Notes: a model not told the origin generated them from the sequence alone. 64,000 bases of DNA from Photobacterium sp. SKA34 (GCF_000153325.1 NZ_CH724145.1:301740-365739), one strand, 5' to 3'; positions 41,607 to 54,380 are shown, numbered from the stretch's first letter. Numbers and translations: made by a program.

Positions 41607-43070
41607 TTATACGTCTTTTTTCATCGTCTCGATATTCAACTTCATTTCTGCTAGCTGACGCGCTATTTTGCCGACATCACCTGCACCTTGTGTCAAAACT
41701 AAATCATCATTATGAATAATATTTGCAAGAATAGCGGGCAACTCTTCTGCTTCAGGTACGAAAATAGGATCAATTTTGCCACGAGAGCGGATAGTTCGGC
41801 ATAACGCTCGACCATCAGCACCTGCAATAGGAGCTTCACCAGCAGAGTACACATCAAGCATCACTAACACATCAACTTGCTCGAGGACATTGGCAAAGTC
41901 ATCATAAAGATCGCGAGTACGGCTATAACGGTGAGGCTGGAAAATCATCACTAAGCGCTTATCAGCCCAACCAGCACGCGCAGCTTGAATCGTTACATCA
42001 ACTTCACTTGGGTGGTGACCATAATCATCCACCAGCATCACATTACCATTGCCTGTTTCAAATTCACCCAGATGGTCAAAACGTCGACCCGTACCTTCAA
42101 ATTCAATTAAAGCACGCATTATCGCTTCATCATCAACGCCTTCTTCTGTCGCAACAGCAATCGCTGCAGTTGCATTTAAAGCGTTATGCTTACCTGGGGT
42201 ATTTAGGGTAATGTTCAGAGCTGGTTTATCTTTACGTAATACTGTGAAATGACCTTGATGTCCTGTTTGCGTATAATTAGTGATGCGAACATCAGCGTCT
42301 TCCGCAAAACCATAAGTGATCATTGGACGACCAACACGTGGCAGTAATTCACGTACCACAGGATCATCAATACACATTACTGCCAATCCGTAAAATGGTA
42401 GGTTATGTAGAAAATCAATGAAGGTTTGCTTTAATACTTCAAAATCGCCGCCATAAGTATCCATATGATCAGCTTCAATGTTAGTGACCACACACACCAT
42501 CGGTTGAAGGTGCAAGAAAGAGGCATCACTTTCATCCGCTTCTGCGATTAAATAACGGCTGCAACCTAAACGTGCGTTAGTACCTGCACTTTTTACTAAT
42601 CCACCATTAACGAACGTTGGATCTAAGCCTGCTTCAGAATAAATCTGTGTCGTTAACGCTGTCGTCGTTGTCTTACCGTGCGTACCAGCAATTGCAATAC
42701 CATGGCGGTATCGCATTAATTCAGCTAACATTTCAGCACGACGTACAATAGGAATACGTGACTCTGTAGCGGCTACAAGCTCAGGGTTTTCTTTGCTAAT
42801 TGCCGTAGAAGCAACAACAACACTAGCACCTTGAATATTTTCAGCAGAGTGACCAAAAAAGATCTCTGCACCTTTCGCTGTCAAACGATTTGTTACAGCA
42901 TTAGGCGCAATATCAGAACCACTAATACGGTAGCCTTCATTTACAAGTACTTCAGCAATACCGCTCATACCTGCGCCGCCAATGCCGACAAAGTGAATTC
43001 GCTCAACACGGCGCATCTCTGGCACCATTGTACGAATTTTTGCTAATTGCTGGTTATCCAGTTTACTCAT
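41607..43070 (-). CDS. murC: UDP-N-acetylmuramate-L-alanine ligase
   Basis: Adds the first amino acid (L-Ala) to UDP-MurNAc. The 487-aa protein has the N-terminal Rossmann motif [18 protein letters not shown] loop [10 protein letters not shown], and central [18 protein letters not shown] at 43070 (GGGA 8 nt upstream) is preferred to the GTG one codon earlier. It lies 15 bp after murG. Last gene of the upstream dcw block before the hairpin. Confidence 0.96.
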   Translation of the reverse strand: MSKLDNQQLAKIRTMVPEMRRVERIHFVGIGGAGMSGIAEVLVNEGYRISGSDIAPNAVTNRLTAKGAEIFFGHSAENIQGASVVVASTAISKENPELVAATESRIPIVRRAEMLAELMRYRHGIAIAGTHGKTTTTALTTQIYSEAGLDPTFVNGGLVKSAGTNARLGCSRYLIAEADESDASFLHLQPMVCVVTNIEADHMDTYGGDFEVLKQTFIDFLHNLPFYGLAVMCIDDPVVRELLPRVGRPMITYGFAEDADVRITNYTQTGHQGHFTVLRKDKPALNITLNTPGKHNALNATAAIAVATEEGVDDEAIMRALIEFEGTGRRFDHLGEFETGNGNVMLVDDYGHHPSEVDVTIQAARAGWADKRLVMIFQPHRYSRTRDLYDDFANVLEQVDVLVMLDVYSAGEAPIAGADGRALCRTIRSRGKIDPIFVPEAEELPAILANIIHNDDLVLTQGAGDVGKIARQLAEMKLNIETMKKDV

Positions 43071-43085
43071 CACTTTGTTCCCGTA

Positions 43086-44150
43086 TTAATTTTTTACTAG
43101 TGATTTAATCACGTTAGCTACTCGTTTATCGGCATCAATAATAGCAGCCTCACTTGCTGCACACGCCATTTTTTCAAGCGTATGACGATCTAATTGTTGG
43201 ATCTCTTGCGCTAAACCTAACACCGTCAAATCCATTTGCTCAATCATTTTTGCGGCGCCACATTGAACTAGGTGATCAGCATTGAGTGCTTGTTGACGAT
43301 CTTTGTGCATAAATGGAATAAAGATGGCACCAACACCTGCAGCAGACAATTCAGAAACAGTTAGTGCCCCTGAACGGCAAACCACTAAATCAGCCCAACT
43401 ATAAGCTGCAGCAACATCATCAATAAACTCGGTGACTTTGTGAGGTGTTGTGGTTTGTTCGTTATAAGCCTGTTCCGTTGATTGCTGACTACCTTTACCT
43501 GCTTGGTGCCAAATGGTAACGCTATCGCCTAACACCTTTGCCGCTTCAGGCATGGTTTGGTTCAAAATACGTGCACCTTGACTGCCCCCCATAACCAAAA
43601 TACGTATAGGCCCTGTACGTTCAGCAAATCGTTCTGCAGGAGCGGGTAAAACTGTCATATCATGGCGTACAGGATTACCCACAACTTCTTTATTAGAAAA
43701 TGCACCAGGAAAAGCTTGTAGTACTTTAGCTGCAATTTTAGACAGCCACTGGTTAGTTAAACCTGCCACGGCATTTTGCTCATGCAATACAACAGGAACA
43801 CCTGATAACCAAGCCGCAACACCGCCAGGACCACTAACGTAACCTCCCATGCCAAGTACAACATCGGGCTGCCATGCTTTTATATATTTACGGGCTTGTA
43901 AAATAGCACCCACAATCTTAAATGGTGCCGTCAGTAAACGCAGTACACCTTGACCACGTAAACCTTTCACTTTAATGAAGTCGATTTCAATACCATGCTT
44001 AGGCACTAAATCCGCTTCCATACGATCTGCGGTACCTAACCAGCGGATCTCCCATCCCTGTTGTTGCAATTTTTGTGCAACAGCAAGACCAGGGAAAACA
44101 TGGCCACCAGTGCCACCCGCCATTACTAATAAACGTTTATTCTTTGTCAT
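43086..44150 (-). CDS. murG: Undecaprenyldiphospho-muramoylpentapeptide N-acetylglucosaminyltransferase
   Basis: Peripheral membrane GT-B enzyme that converts lipid I to lipid II. The 354-aa protein has [41 protein letters not shown] and [17 protein letters not shown]. Start at 44150 ([13 protein letters not shown]) matches the family; a start 18 bp upstream (MIKKTLM) is possible. Either start lies inside the end of ftsW, indicating coupled translation. Confidence 0.95.
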   Translation of the reverse strand: MTKNKRLLVMAGGTGGHVFPGLAVAQKLQQQGWEIRWLGTADRMEADLVPKHGIEIDFIKVKGLRGQGVLRLLTAPFKIVGAILQARKYIKAWQPDVVLGMGGYVSGPGGVAAWLSGVPVVLHEQNAVAGLTNQWLSKIAAKVLQAFPGAFSNKEVVGNPVRHDMTVLPAPAERFAERTGPIRILVMGGSQGARILNQTMPEAAKVLGDSVTIWHQAGKGSQQSTEQAYNEQTTTPHKVTEFIDDVAAAYSWADLVVCRSGALTVSELSAAGVGAIFIPFMHKDRQQALNADHLVQCGAAKMIEQMDLTVLGLAQEIQQLDRHTLEKMACAASEAAIIDADKRVANVIKSLVKN

Positions 44151-45447
44151 GAGCGTCTTTTTTATCATTATTTAATTGAGTAGGCTCACTAAGTAAAGCC
44201 TCAGGATCGGTAGCTACTTGCTGCACCGCTCCATCCATATTATCGAGCGCTTCATTATCAATTTCAGCCGGCTCTGCTGACTCAAATTTCTCAGCAACAC
44301 GCTGCTCAAAATCAATACGAACAAGAATGGCAACCGCTGCTGCCATAATAAATAAACTGGAACCGCCATAACTGATAAGTGGTAATGTTAGACCTTTGGT
44401 TGGAACAATACCTGCAGCAGCACCAACGTTAACAAGGGTTTGGAATGCAAACCAAAAGCCGAAGCCAAATGCCAGAAACCCACCAAACAATAAGCCACTT
44501 TCAAGACATTTACGACCAATCATTAAGGCTTTGTAAACCAGTGCAAACAGTAAACACAGTACAATAATAACGCCAGCTAAGCCTAACTCTTCAGCTAATA
44601 CCGCAAATACAAAGTCTGTATGTGCTTCTGGTAGATAAGCTAATTTTTGAATTGAGTTACCTAAGCCTTGTCCAAACCATTCACCACGACCAAATGCCAT
44701 TAATGACTGAGTTAGCTGATAGCCACTACCGTAGGGATCTTGCCATGGGTTAAGAAATGACGTCACGCGGCGCATACGATAGGGTTCTAAAACGATCAAA
44801 AAGGCAATACCCACAAGAGCCGTAACCAGCATCATTAAAAATTGCCAAAGTTTTGCACCTGCTATAAATAGCATACCGATAGTGGTAACGAACATTACTA
44901 CTGATGAACCTAAATCGGGCTGCATCAGTAATAGCACACAAAGAATTCCCAATACGGCAAGCGGTTTTAAGAAGCCAATGAAGCTACCGCGCACTTGGTT
45001 ATATTGTCTAACGAGGTAACCTGCAAGAAATATAAATAAAGAGAGCTTGGCAAATTCGGCTGGCTGAAGATTAAATATACCTAATGGGATCCAACGCGCA
45101 GCACCATTAACTGAACGACCAATAATTAACACGACGGCGAGTAAAACTATAGATATCAGCAACATAGGAAAGCTATATTGCTTCCATTTTGCTATTGGTA
45201 TTTGCAATACAATGGCAGCAATACAAATCGCGCCAAAAAGAAAGAATGCGTGACGATAAGCAAAATAAAAAGGCATGCCTGTAAGACGAGTTGCGACAGG
45301 AACAGAAGCCGATGTCACCATAACAAGACCTGTGATCATCAATGCAATTGCGATCCAAACCAATTGGCGGTCATATAAACAGGGCTTACTTGGTTTAATA
45401 AACCAGCCCCCCACAGCGGCAAATCCATTACGGATCATACTAAACAT
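44137..45447 (-). CDS. ftsW: Peptidoglycan glycosyltransferase FtsW
   Basis: SEDS-family septal glycan polymerase, partner of FtsI. The 436-aa protein has about 10 TM segments, with [30 protein letters not shown] and [18 protein letters not shown] typical of SEDS proteins, and an acidic cytoplasmic tail. ATG at 45447 overlaps the murD stop (TGATG) and has AGGA 8 nt upstream. Confidence 0.95.
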   Translation of the reverse strand: MFSMIRNGFAAVGGWFIKPSKPCLYDRQLVWIAIALMITGLVMVTSASVPVATRLTGMPFYFAYRHAFFLFGAICIAAIVLQIPIAKWKQYSFPMLLISIVLLAVVLIIGRSVNGAARWIPLGIFNLQPAEFAKLSLFIFLAGYLVRQYNQVRGSFIGFLKPLAVLGILCVLLLMQPDLGSSVVMFVTTIGMLFIAGAKLWQFLMMLVTALVGIAFLIVLEPYRMRRVTSFLNPWQDPYGSGYQLTQSLMAFGRGEWFGQGLGNSIQKLAYLPEAHTDFVFAVLAEELGLAGVIIVLCLLFALVYKALMIGRKCLESGLLFGGFLAFGFGFWFAFQTLVNVGAAAGIVPTKGLTLPLISYGGSSLFIMAAAVAILVRIDFEQRVAEKFESAEPAEIDNEALDNMDGAVQQVATDPEALLSEPTQLNNDKKDAHDKE

Positions 45448-46787
45448 CAAATATTTCCTGAAACCGAATCTTGTAACTGAATCGCTTGTTCAACAAAAGC
45501 ATCGCCACGTGCCATAAAGTTGGCAAATTGATCCCAACTTGCACAAGCAGGCGATAATAAAACCATATCTCCAGATTGAACCGTGCGGCTAATACAGACC
45601 ATAGCATCCTTCATGGTTTCAACACTGATGGCGTTATCAACAACGTCGTTAAATAAGTGTCGATCACGACCAAAACTATACAACTGAACATTTAAGTCAG
45701 CTAAAATAGGTTTTAGTTCACTGAACTCGGCACCTTTGCTATCGCCACCCATCAATAAGTGCAATTTACCTTCAAGTTGTAAACCATTCAATGCTGCTAA
45801 TGTACTTGCAAGGTTCGTCGCTTTTGAATCATTAACCCATCGAACACCATGACGGTTAACCGCAAGCTGGCAACGATGCGCAAGACCGGTATAACGTTGC
45901 ATTGCACGATATGCTGCATCACGTGGGATCCCTGCAGCATCAGCAAGTGCAAGTGCGGCCAAACAGTTAGCAACATTGTGGCGACCAACTAAAGCAATAT
46001 CAGTTACAGCCATTACAGCTTCACCGTTCACAGCTAGCCACTCTTTGCCATCAACTAAAACAATACCATAGTCTTGGTCATCAAAACCAAAGCTTGTCAT
46101 TGCCCCACTAAACTGAGTCGGTTTTGTTGCTAAATCATCACGATTGAAAACAGCCAGCTTTGCGTGATCGAAAATACGCATTTTTGCTTGGCTATATTGT
46201 GCTAAACCGCCAGGGTAGCGATCCATATGATCTTCGGAAAGGTTTAAGTAAACAGCGGCAGTTAACTCAAGAGAAGTCGTCGTTTCTAACTGGAAGCTCG
46301 AAAGCTCTAACACATAAAGTGCGTGTTGTTGCGCCAGCATATCAAGGGCTGCAAAGCCAATATTACCGCCAACGCCAACATTAACTCCCGCTTCTTTTGC
46401 CATTTCACCGACTAAGCTCGTCACTGTACTTTTACCATTTGAGCCAGTAATTGCCACAACAGGTTTATCGACTTCACGAGCAAACAGCTCTATATCACCA
46501 ACAATTTCAATACCGGCTTCTGCTGCAACAACAAGCTCAGGTGTTGCTAGTGCAATACCTGGACTTGCAACAATCAAATCAGCAGATAGCAACCATTCGG
46601 TATTCCATTGCCCGCTATATAGCTCAACAGAATCTGGTAATTGATCTTGGCCGGGCGGATTGTCACGCGTATCAATCACTTTAATGGTCAGTGATTGTGG
46701 TAGACGCATTAAATGATTTACAACAGATAGCCCTGTCATACCAAGACCGATAACAACGATCTTATTCACACCAGCCAAGCCTTTCAT
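45447..46787 (-). CDS. murD: UDP-N-acetylmuramoylalanine-D-glutamate ligase
   Basis: Adds D-glutamate to UDP-MurNAc-L-Ala. The 446-aa protein has the N-terminal nucleotide motif [14 protein letters not shown] loop ITGSNGKST, and [13 protein letters not shown]. It starts 2 bp after the mraY stop, without an obvious ribosome site, so coupling to mraY is likely. Confidence 0.96.
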   Translation of the reverse strand: MKGLAGVNKIVVIGLGMTGLSVVNHLMRLPQSLTIKVIDTRDNPPGQDQLPDSVELYSGQWNTEWLLSADLIVASPGIALATPELVVAAEAGIEIVGDIELFAREVDKPVVAITGSNGKSTVTSLVGEMAKEAGVNVGVGGNIGFAALDMLAQQHALYVLELSSFQLETTTSLELTAAVYLNLSEDHMDRYPGGLAQYSQAKMRIFDHAKLAVFNRDDLATKPTQFSGAMTSFGFDDQDYGIVLVDGKEWLAVNGEAVMAVTDIALVGRHNVANCLAALALADAAGIPRDAAYRAMQRYTGLAHRCQLAVNRHGVRWVNDSKATNLASTLAALNGLQLEGKLHLLMGGDSKGAEFSELKPILADLNVQLYSFGRDRHLFNDVVDNAISVETMKDAMVCISRTVQSGDMVLLSPACASWDQFANFMARGDAFVEQAIQLQDSVSGNI

Positions 46788-46789
46788 TT

Positions 46790-47872
46790 TTAACGAACCT
46801 TAAGCGTTGCTAACGCAATCAATACCAACATCAATGTAATAATCCAAAAACGCACAATAACACGTGGCTCTGGCCAGCCTTTTAATTCGTAATGGTGATG
46901 GATAGGCGCCATACGGAAGATACGTTGACCACGTAGTTTGTATGATCCTACTTGTAGAATTACCGATACGGTTTCCATTACAAACACACCACCCATGATC
47001 ACAAGCAATAGCTCTTGGCGAACAAGCACAGCAATAGTACCTAACGCACCACCCAGTGCTAATGAGCCTACATCGCCCATAAAGACTTGGGCTGGATAAG
47101 TGTTAAACCATAAGAAGCCAAGACCAGCCCCCACTATTGCGGTACACAGAATCACGAGTTCGCCAGCATCTTTAATGTAAGGAATATGAAGGTATTCAGC
47201 GTAGTTAAAGTTACCTGTTGCCCACGCAATAAAAGCAAGACCTGCCGATACCATTACGGTCGGCATAATCGCCAAGCCGTCGAGACCATCAGTTAAGTTA
47301 ACTGCGTTACTGGTACCGACAATCACAAAGTAAGTCATTACAATGTAAAACAAACCTAGTTGTGGCATGACATCTTTAAAGAAAGGAACCACAAGCTGAG
47401 TCGCAGCAGTATCTTTACCGTATGCGTATAGTGCAAAAGCGACAACAAGTGCAATCGCTGATTGCCAGAAGTACTTCCAGCGCGCAATCAAACCGTCCGT
47501 GTTTTTACGGACAACTTTGCGGTAGTCATCAACAAAGCCGACTGCACCATAACCCAACATGACCACTAAAACGGCCCATACATAAGGATTGGATAAATCA
47601 CACCACAATAATACCGTAAATGTGATTGCAGCAAGGATCATGATACCACCCATCGTTGGAGTACCACGCTTGCTAAAGTGAGACTCAGGACCTTCGTTAC
47701 GTACGACTTGACCAATTTGCAACATTTGCAAACGGGCAATCATACGAGGCCCCATCCATAACGAAAACAGCAACGCTGTCAGAATACTCATGATCGCTCG
47801 GAATGTTAGGTATTCGAACAATCGGAAAAAAGGGAGTGTTGACTGAAATTGTTCAGCTAACCAATAAATCAT
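46790..47872 (-). CDS. mraY: Phospho-N-acetylmuramoyl-pentapeptide transferase
   Basis: Polytopic membrane enzyme that makes lipid I from UDP-MurNAc-pentapeptide and undecaprenyl phosphate. The 360-aa protein, the same length as E. coli MraY, has [13 protein letters not shown], the catalytic Asp region [23 protein letters not shown] and the [13 protein letters not shown] cytoplasmic loop. Its start shares one base with the murF stop (TAATG). Confidence 0.97.
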   Translation of the reverse strand: MIYWLAEQFQSTLPFFRLFEYLTFRAIMSILTALLFSLWMGPRMIARLQMLQIGQVVRNEGPESHFSKRGTPTMGGIMILAAITFTVLLWCDLSNPYVWAVLVVMLGYGAVGFVDDYRKVVRKNTDGLIARWKYFWQSAIALVVAFALYAYGKDTAATQLVVPFFKDVMPQLGLFYIVMTYFVIVGTSNAVNLTDGLDGLAIMPTVMVSAGLAFIAWATGNFNYAEYLHIPYIKDAGELVILCTAIVGAGLGFLWFNTYPAQVFMGDVGSLALGGALGTIAVLVRQELLLVIMGGVFVMETVSVILQVGSYKLRGQRIFRMAPIHHHYELKGWPEPRVIVRFWIITLMLVLIALATLKVR

Positions 47873-49254
47873 TATTTATCTTCCTGCAAGGCTGCAATTA
47901 CGTCTTCCATCTTTGAACTTCTTGCGCCTTTTACTAGCACAGTGACAGTCTCAGCATCAGGTTGACGAGAATATTGTTGTAATTGTTGTTTCAGTGACAT
48001 GATTAACGCACCTTTATCACTGAAGTGTTGTCCTTGATTGAGTTCACTAACAACAGCGCTTGAGTGACCAAACGTCATCACACAATCAAGCTGTTTTTCT
48101 TGAGCATATTCGCCCACTTCTCGGTGTAAATTATCACTTTCTTCACCCAATTCAGCCATATCGCCAAAAATGAAGTAGCGCTTACCTTCAAAGCTTGCTA
48201 ACACATCAATCGCTGCTTTTACCGCAGCAACACTGGCGTTATAGGTATCATCAATCAGACGTAACCGTGCATAAGGCTCTGTAATATCAAGGCGACCTTT
48301 TACATTTGCCATGGTTTCTAGCCCAGCTTTAACATCAGCTAATGTCGCACCTAACGAGACGGTTAACGCAGCAGCAGCTAATGCATTTGATACATTATGC
48401 ATGCCCGCAAGTGCTAAATTAATGTCGATCTTGCCAATTGGGGTGCACATTGTAAAACAGGCTAACCCTTGAGTGGTAATCTTTATCTTCTCGGCAAAAT
48501 AATCCGCTTGATGCGAGTCTGTCGAGAATGTTAATACTTGATGCTCTGCTAATAGTGGCTGCCATAACGCTAAATCATTCGATTCGAAATTAATAATGGC
48601 AGTACCGTTTTGTACCAACCCTTCAAAGATTTCACCTTTTGCTTTTGCTACACCTTGTAGCGAGCCGAAACCTTCTAAATGCGCAGCCGCAATATTATTA
48701 ATCAATGCGACATTAGGCTTAACTAAATTCGTGGTATAAAAAATTTCATTTTGATGATTAGCACCAAGCTCAATAACTGCATATTGATATTCAGGCGTTA
48801 AACGCAACAACGTCAGTGGCGCACCAATGTCATTATTAAAATTACCGGCGGTTGCTAATACTTGACCTTTATTAGCCAAAATCGCGGCAGACATTTCTTT
48901 TACGGTTGTTTTACCGCAACTCCCGGTTAATGCTAATGTCTTTAAACCGTATTTTTCGGTCATCTGTGCTTTAAGCCATGCCCCCATCATCCCTAAAGCA
49001 ATGCGTGTATCACTAACTACTAGCTGTGGTAATTCAACAGGTAAGGGCTTACTTACCAACAGCGCTTTAGCACCGTTGTCTTTCGCGGTTTGACAAAAGT
49101 CATGAGCATCAAAACGCTCACCTTTTAACGCGATAAATAACGTTTCTGATGGGATATTACGTGTATCTGTCGATACCGCAGCAATTGAAATATCAGCGCC
49201 AATTAACTCGGCATTTAATACCGATGCAAGCTGACTTAGTTGAACGTCAATCAT
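47872..49254 (-). CDS. murF: UDP-N-acetylmuramoyl-tripeptide-D-alanyl-D-alanine ligase
   Basis: Adds D-Ala-D-Ala to complete the UDP-MurNAc pentapeptide. The 460-aa protein has ATP loop [25 protein letters not shown] and [16 protein letters not shown]. Overlaps murE by 4 bp and mraY by 1 bp. Confidence 0.96.
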   Translation of the reverse strand: MIDVQLSQLASVLNAELIGADISIAAVSTDTRNIPSETLFIALKGERFDAHDFCQTAKDNGAKALLVSKPLPVELPQLVVSDTRIALGMMGAWLKAQMTEKYGLKTLALTGSCGKTTVKEMSAAILANKGQVLATAGNFNNDIGAPLTLLRLTPEYQYAVIELGANHQNEIFYTTNLVKPNVALINNIAAAHLEGFGSLQGVAKAKGEIFEGLVQNGTAIINFESNDLALWQPLLAEHQVLTFSTDSHQADYFAEKIKITTQGLACFTMCTPIGKIDINLALAGMHNVSNALAAAALTVSLGATLADVKAGLETMANVKGRLDITEPYARLRLIDDTYNASVAAVKAAIDVLASFEGKRYFIFGDMAELGEESDNLHREVGEYAQEKQLDCVMTFGHSSAVVSELNQGQHFSDKGALIMSLKQQLQQYSRQPDAETVTVLVKGARSSKMEDVIAALQEDK

Positions 49255-50768
49255 GCCAATTCCTTTAATAGTGCAGCTACCGTTTCGCGGTCAGAATAGT
49301 GAATAGTGCGATCAGCGAGAATTTGATAATCCTCATGTCCTTTACCAGCCACTAAGATAATATCTTGGCGAGAGGCATGAGTGAGTGCATGACGACAAGC
49401 CGTTTCGCGATCATGAATAATGGTCGCTGATTCTGGAGAAATAAGGCCTGTAAGCATATCGTCAACAATCCCGTTTGGATCTTCACTTCTAGGGTTATCG
49501 TCCGTAAGAATAATGCAATCAGATAAACGCTCTGCAATTTCAGCCATCATAGGCCGCTTACCGTTATCACGATCACCACCACAGCCAAAAATACACCATA
49601 ACTTACCATCACAATGCACACGCAGTGCTTGCAATGCTTTCTCTAACGCATCTGGCGTATGAGCATAATCGACCACCATCATAGCTTTGTCAGTGTCTTG
49701 AAAAACTTCCATACGCCCAATTACTGCTTGTAATTGAGGGGCTTTTTCAAGTAAATCAGCCATTGAATGGTTAGTCGCGAGTAATGTTGCTAACGCTAAC
49801 AACAAGTTGGTAGCATTAAATGATCCAACCAAAGGCGCGGTAAACTTACCTAGTCCCCAACTCGAGTCAAATTCAATGGTGACACCTTGTGTGCTAAACC
49901 TGACATCTGTCGCCCACAGCTTTAACCCTGCATGATTGGCAACCGCTTGTGGATCAATCGCTACAGCCACCGCATTCGGTATATCTTTAAGCCATGACGC
50001 CCCTACAGCATCGTCTGCATTGATGATCGCCATTCTACTTTGATGTTCAGTGAACAATGACTTTTTAGCATTGGCATAATTTTGCATACAGCCATGATAA
50101 TCTAAATGATCACGACTTAAATTGGTAAAAATACTCGCTTTGAAATGAATATCACGAATGCGACCTTGAACCAACCCATGTGATGAAACCTCCATCGCAG
50201 TAAAATCTGCACCTTGCTCTACCAGTTGAGATAAAGTTTGTTGAATTTCAATCGCACTACCTGTGGTATTTGCAGCAGGTTTTAAATCAGTCAACAAACC
50301 ATTTCCGGTCGTCCCCATCACGCCAGCTTTGTAGCCAGCAAGGTTTGCCCATTGTGCTAATAATTGACTAATTGTGGTTTTACCATTCGTTCCCGTGACG
50401 GCATACAGTGCCAGCTTTTGATCTGGGTGATCAAAGAAACGTCCAGCAATTGCGGAAAGCTTATGATTAAGATCCTGAAGGTAAATAATATACACACCAT
50501 CTTTAAGTGCTATATCCCCTTCATTAGCGATCCCATCGGCCTCTGCAATAATAGCGCTTGCACCAGCCTTTATCGCTGTTTCAATATATCGACGACCGTC
50601 AACAGTATGTCCATTCACCGCTGTAAATAAACTTCCAGAGATCACTTCTCTACTATCTAATGTTATCGCGTCAATCTGGATCTCTGTAAGTTCAAGAGGC
50701 AACTTATCAATTGCCAGCCATGGTGATAACAGCGCCCCTAATTTCATCACACTCTTTGACGATGCCAT
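49251..50768 (-). CDS. murE: UDP-MurNAc-L-Ala-D-Glu:meso-diaminopimelate ligase
   Basis: Adds the third residue of the stem peptide. The 505-aa protein has ATP loop VTGTNGKTTIS, an AMEVSSHGLVQGR segment and the meso-DAP selectivity motif DDNPRSEDP (DNPR), which shows the gram-negative A2pm type. It lies 3 bp downstream of ftsI. Confidence 0.96.
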   Translation of the reverse strand: MASSKSVMKLGALLSPWLAIDKLPLELTEIQIDAITLDSREVISGSLFTAVNGHTVDGRRYIETAIKAGASAIIAEADGIANEGDIALKDGVYIIYLQDLNHKLSAIAGRFFDHPDQKLALYAVTGTNGKTTISQLLAQWANLAGYKAGVMGTTGNGLLTDLKPAANTTGSAIEIQQTLSQLVEQGADFTAMEVSSHGLVQGRIRDIHFKASIFTNLSRDHLDYHGCMQNYANAKKSLFTEHQSRMAIINADDAVGASWLKDIPNAVAVAIDPQAVANHAGLKLWATDVRFSTQGVTIEFDSSWGLGKFTAPLVGSFNATNLLLALATLLATNHSMADLLEKAPQLQAVIGRMEVFQDTDKAMMVVDYAHTPDALEKALQALRVHCDGKLWCIFGCGGDRDNGKRPMMAEIAERLSDCIILTDDNPRSEDPNGIVDDMLTGLISPESATIIHDRETACRHALTHASRQDIILVAGKGHEDYQILADRTIHYSDRETVAALLKELA

Positions 50769-50771
50769 TAT

Positions 50772-52529
50772 TTAGACTCCCTTATCCACATCAACTTTAT
50801 GCAACGTATATGCATCTGGTGGTATGTTTAAAATCTGTAAAGCGCTGCCTAATACTTTAGATAGAATTGGCGCAGCAACAGCACCACCATAGAAAACTTT
50901 ACCTTTCGGTTCATTAACCATAACAACGATCGCTAAACGTGGGTTACTGATCGGTGCAACACCGACGGTATAGGAGAAATAATCATCACCATAACCACCA
51001 GCAATCGCTTTTTTCGCGGTACCCGTCTTCACACCAACACGATAACCAGGAACAGCAGCACGCGAGCCACCGCCACCACCTTTTTTATCAGTCACTGATT
51101 CAATCATTAACAAGACTTTCTTAACGATCGCTGGATCGAGCACTTGCTCACCCGGTACGACTCTTTCAGTCTTTAGTATTGATAGTGGACGCTTAATGCC
51201 ATACGCCCCCAGCGTAGTGTAAGCATGAAGCAACTGGATCGGCGTTAACGATAAACCATAGCCGTATGCTAACGTTGCACGTTCAATGTCAGACCAACGG
51301 TAACGGTTAGGGAAGTGGCCTGTTGTCTCACCGATCAAGTTAATACCTGATGGCTCATCAAAACCGACTTTACGATACGTATCAAGGATATAGTCAACAG
51401 GCATAGCAAGTGACAACTTGGTCACACCGATGTTACTCGATTTTTGTAAAATGCGCTGTACCGTCGCTAACGGTTCAACCCGTGAAACATCGGTTATAAC
51501 CTTACTGCCAACACGGAAATGCTTACTTTGAGGAATCGCAATTAAGGTATGTTCATTCGCAATACCGTGTTTTATCGCGGTATATACTACAAACGGCTTA
51601 ACCGTTGAGCCCGGTTCAAATGTATCGGTAATGACGCGGTTACGCATCTTGTATGGTTGACGATCATTGCGATTATTTGGGTTAAACGACGGCGCATTGA
51701 CCATCGCCAGAATTTCACCAGTACGCACATCTGATATGGCGATACTAACTGACGTAGCAGGGATATCCATCACCCCTTCTTTTGCAGCTCGATACGCGAC
51801 GGCCTGAATTCTCTGGTCAATACTGAGCTGTAATGATTTACCCGGTTGACGCTTTTGTTGTGAGATATTTTCAACCACGCGACCATAACGGTCTTTACGT
51901 ACGGTACGTCGACCCGGCTCACCCGTTAACCAACCATCATAGGTTTTCTCTACACCGTCAAGACCATGGCCATCAATACCGGTAAAGCCTAATAAGTGCG
52001 CACTAACTTCGCCTGAAGGATAAAAACGACGAGATTCATCTTTTAAGCCAATACCTGGAAGCTTTAATTTATGGACGTAATTTGCCATCGCGGGACTAAC
52101 TTGACGGGCAAGATAAATAAAGCGGCGACTTTTCTTTGTTTCTAATTCATGTAATAGCCAAGTGCGATCGAGATTTAGCACATCAGCTAATGCATGCCAT
52201 CGCTGTACATCACTTAACCCACCATGCTTGAAAATTTCTGCTGGGTTAGCAAATACAGCTTGAACAGGCACACTAACAGCCAACTGTTCACCGTTACGAT
52301 CAGAGATAATACCGCGTGCAGAAGGCATCAACTTAGTACGTAAAGAACGCGCATCACCTTCTTGAATAAGACGACCAGGTTCAAGTACCTGAATGTAAGC
52401 GGCACGAGCAATTAAGCCGAAAAAACCTAACAGGATAAAAATACAAACAACAGTAAAGCGCCATTTAATAAATGGTCTCGCTTTCTTGGTTACGCTATTT
52501 TTCGGCGTCGAACGATTGAATAATTTCAT
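50772..52529 (-). CDS. ftsI: Septal peptidoglycan transpeptidase PBP3 (FtsI)
   Basis: Class B penicillin-binding protein for septal cross-linking. The 585-aa protein has a cytoplasmic tail, one TM (about residues 25-45), a pedestal domain, and a transpeptidase domain with catalytic serine in FEPGSTVKPF, SSN (QKSSNIGVTKL) and KTGTAKK. It starts 2 bp after ftsL. Confidence 0.96.
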   Translation of the reverse strand: MKLFNRSTPKNSVTKKARPFIKWRFTVVCIFILLGFFGLIARAAYIQVLEPGRLIQEGDARSLRTKLMPSARGIISDRNGEQLAVSVPVQAVFANPAEIFKHGGLSDVQRWHALADVLNLDRTWLLHELETKKSRRFIYLARQVSPAMANYVHKLKLPGIGLKDESRRFYPSGEVSAHLLGFTGIDGHGLDGVEKTYDGWLTGEPGRRTVRKDRYGRVVENISQQKRQPGKSLQLSIDQRIQAVAYRAAKEGVMDIPATSVSIAISDVRTGEILAMVNAPSFNPNNRNDRQPYKMRNRVITDTFEPGSTVKPFVVYTAIKHGIANEHTLIAIPQSKHFRVGSKVITDVSRVEPLATVQRILQKSSNIGVTKLSLAMPVDYILDTYRKVGFDEPSGINLIGETTGHFPNRYRWSDIERATLAYGYGLSLTPIQLLHAYTTLGAYGIKRPLSILKTERVVPGEQVLDPAIVKKVLLMIESVTDKKGGGGGSRAAVPGYRVGVKTGTAKKAIAGGYGDDYFSYTVGVAPISNPRLAIVVMVNEPKGKVFYGGAVAAPILSKVLGSALQILNIPPDAYTLHKVDVDKGV

Positions 52530-52531
52530 GT

Positions 52532-52852
52532 TTATTGGATAACAATTTCACTATCAGCGGATGGTCGTTGCATTTTGAGTTCAGTCTCAGCTAATCGTTC
52601 AATACGACTGTGCTCTGCAAGCGAATTTTCTTCGAGGATCTGATTTCGCCATTCCACATCATAGCCTTCACGTTCAGTTAATAATTGTTCTTGTTTCACA
52701 ATTTGCTGGCGTGTGTCATGAGTGATGTACACCACTGACAGTGCTGATGCGAGAATAACAAAAGAAAGAATGAGAGGAACAAGCCCGACTGTGACGAGAT
52801 CTCGTCCAATCAGGCGAGCCAGATTCAATGATGATTCTGTAGGTTGCTTCAT
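52532..52852 (-). CDS. ftsL: Cell division protein FtsL
   Basis: Small bitopic divisome protein that forms a complex with FtsB and FtsQ. The 106-aa protein has a cytoplasmic tail, one TM (around [20 protein letters not shown]) and a periplasmic leucine-zipper-like coiled coil. Its start overlaps the rsmH stop by 4 bp. Confidence 0.92.
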   Translation of the reverse strand: MKQPTESSLNLARLIGRDLVTVGLVPLILSFVILASALSVVYITHDTRQQIVKQEQLLTEREGYDVEWRNQILEENSLAEHSRIERLAETELKMQRPSADSEIVIQ

Positions 52853-53796
52853 AGACGCTGAGCCAACCGTAATACAGAGCTACGCGCTCGCGTATTGTAC
52901 CCTAATTCATCTTGAGAAGGTTTAATCGCTTTGCCTACCGTTTTAAGTGCGGCGCTACCTAAAGCTTTAATTTGCTCTTCAGTAAGCGGTAAACCTGCTG
53001 GAACTTCAGGTCCTTTGCTCTGTTTGCGAATAAAGCGTTTTACCATACGATCTTCCAGTGAATGGAAACTGATCACTGATAAACGACCTTCAGGAGCTAA
53101 AATATTCACCGCACCGTTTAGCGCCGTTTCAATTTCATCTAGCTCACTATTAATGTAAATACGAATTGCTTGAAAACTACGTGTTGCAGGGTGTTTGTGC
53201 TTATCTTTAAACGGCGATACTGCCGCAATTAAGCTCGCTAATTCACGAGTACGTGTTAGTGGCTCTTTTTCTGGGTTTTCACGGTGCTCAACAATACCGC
53301 GAGCAATACGTTTGGCAAAACGTTCTTCACCAAACTCTTTTAGTACCCATGCAATATCATCCGCTTCAGCTTCAGCCAACCATTCAGCGGCTGACTGACC
53401 CGATGTCGGATCCATACGCATATCAAGCGGACCATCTCGCATAAAGCTAAAGCCGCGTTCTGCATCATCCAATTGCGGTGATGACACACCTAAATCCAGT
53501 AACACACCATCAACACGACCAATTAAATCACGCTCTTCCATGTATTTTTCCATGCCAGAGAATGGGCCATGGATAATTTCGAAGCGAGGATCATCAATCT
53601 TCTGAGCTTCAGCAATCGCTTGAGGATCTCGGTCAATACTGTATAGACGACCATTCTCACCTAAATGAGAAAGAATAAGGCGACTGTGTCCCCCTCGGCC
53701 AAAGGTACCATCGATATAAATACCGTCGGGTTTAATTGCTAATCCGTCTACAGATTCATTCAGTAAAACGGAAACGTGCTCAAATTGTTCAGACAT
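52849..53796 (-). CDS. rsmH: 16S rRNA (cytosine-1402 N4) methyltransferase
   Basis: Methylates N4 of C1402 in 16S rRNA (formerly mraW). The 315-aa protein has the N-terminal [18 protein letters not shown] motif [28 protein letters not shown] and the C-terminal [13 protein letters not shown]. It lies 14 bp downstream of mraZ. Its partner RsmI (2'-O-methylation of the same C1402) is encoded nearby at 55071-55931. Confidence 0.96.
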   Translation of the reverse strand: MSEQFEHVSVLLNESVDGLAIKPDGIYIDGTFGRGGHSRLILSHLGENGRLYSIDRDPQAIAEAQKIDDPRFEIIHGPFSGMEKYMEERDLIGRVDGVLLDLGVSSPQLDDAERGFSFMRDGPLDMRMDPTSGQSAAEWLAEAEADDIAWVLKEFGEERFAKRIARGIVEHRENPEKEPLTRTRELASLIAAVSPFKDKHKHPATRSFQAIRIYINSELDEIETALNGAVNILAPEGRLSVISFHSLEDRMVKRFIRKQSKGPEVPAGLPLTEEQIKALGSAALKTVGKAIKPSQDELGYNTRARSSVLRLAQRL

Positions 53797-53810
53797 AAAT
53801 ATAAGTTCAG

Positions 53811-54269
53811 CTAAAGTGAAAGCTCACTAAGGCGCGATGACTGTGCTATCGCATCCTCAGCCTGAAGGTTGATATCGTGTTCAATTTGCTGTTGCCACAA
53901 AGATTCAGACCAAATTTCAAATTTATTTAATTGGCCTACAAGCATGATCTTATCTTGTAAGTACGCGTATTCTCGTAAGGTAGCAGGAAGTAGTATTCGC
54001 CCCTGCCCATCCATGTCACATTCACTAGCGTGGCCGAGTAACAAACGTTGAATTCGACGCTCCGCAGGATGAAGGCTTGATAATGTCGCTAACTTCGCTT
54101 CAATGTGTACCCATTCATTCATGGGGTAGAGCAACAAGCAAGAAAACTGGTGATCAATAGTGCATACGAATAAGCCGTCGCAATGATTTAGTATCTCGGC
54201 ACGATAACGCTTAGGGATCGCAAAGCGTCCTTTGTTATCGAGCGATACAACCGTTGCGCCTCTTAACAT
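53811..54269 (-). CDS. mraZ: Transcriptional regulator MraZ
   Basis: AbrB-fold regulator that binds repeats upstream of its own operon and tunes the dcw cluster. The start at 54269 gives [23 protein letters not shown] in family register and 152 aa, the E. coli length; an ATG 12 bp upstream is less likely. A second DXXGR motif, [13 protein letters not shown], marks the duplicated fold. First gene of the cluster. Confidence 0.94.
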   Translation of the reverse strand: MLRGATVVSLDNKGRFAIPKRYRAEILNHCDGLFVCTIDHQFSCLLLYPMNEWVHIEAKLATLSSLHPAERRIQRLLLGHASECDMDGQGRILLPATLREYAYLQDKIMLVGQLNKFEIWSESLWQQQIEHDINLQAEDAIAQSSRLSELSL

Positions 54270-54350
54270 TCCAATGCCCATTCAATGATACTAAAAATCA
54301 GCTGTAGTAACCGACTTTAGCAGAATAAAAAACAAAGAGAATGAGACAGC

Positions 54351-54375
54351 ACCACTTTTCCCCACAAATTCCCAC
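54351..54375 (-). promoter_or_regulatory. MraZ-binding repeats (three GTGGG/T units, 10-bp period)
   Basis: On the minus strand GTGGG (54371-54375), GTGGG (54361-54365) and GTGGT (54351-54355) are spaced exactly 10 bp apart. This is the known MraZ operator layout, placed between the promoter and mraZ. Confidence 0.8.
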
Positions 54376-54380
54376 CATAA

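Noticed and set aside
44150..44168. Alternative upstream start for murG
   Set aside because: MIKKTLM precedes the family N-terminus and has no ribosome site; kept only as a possibility.
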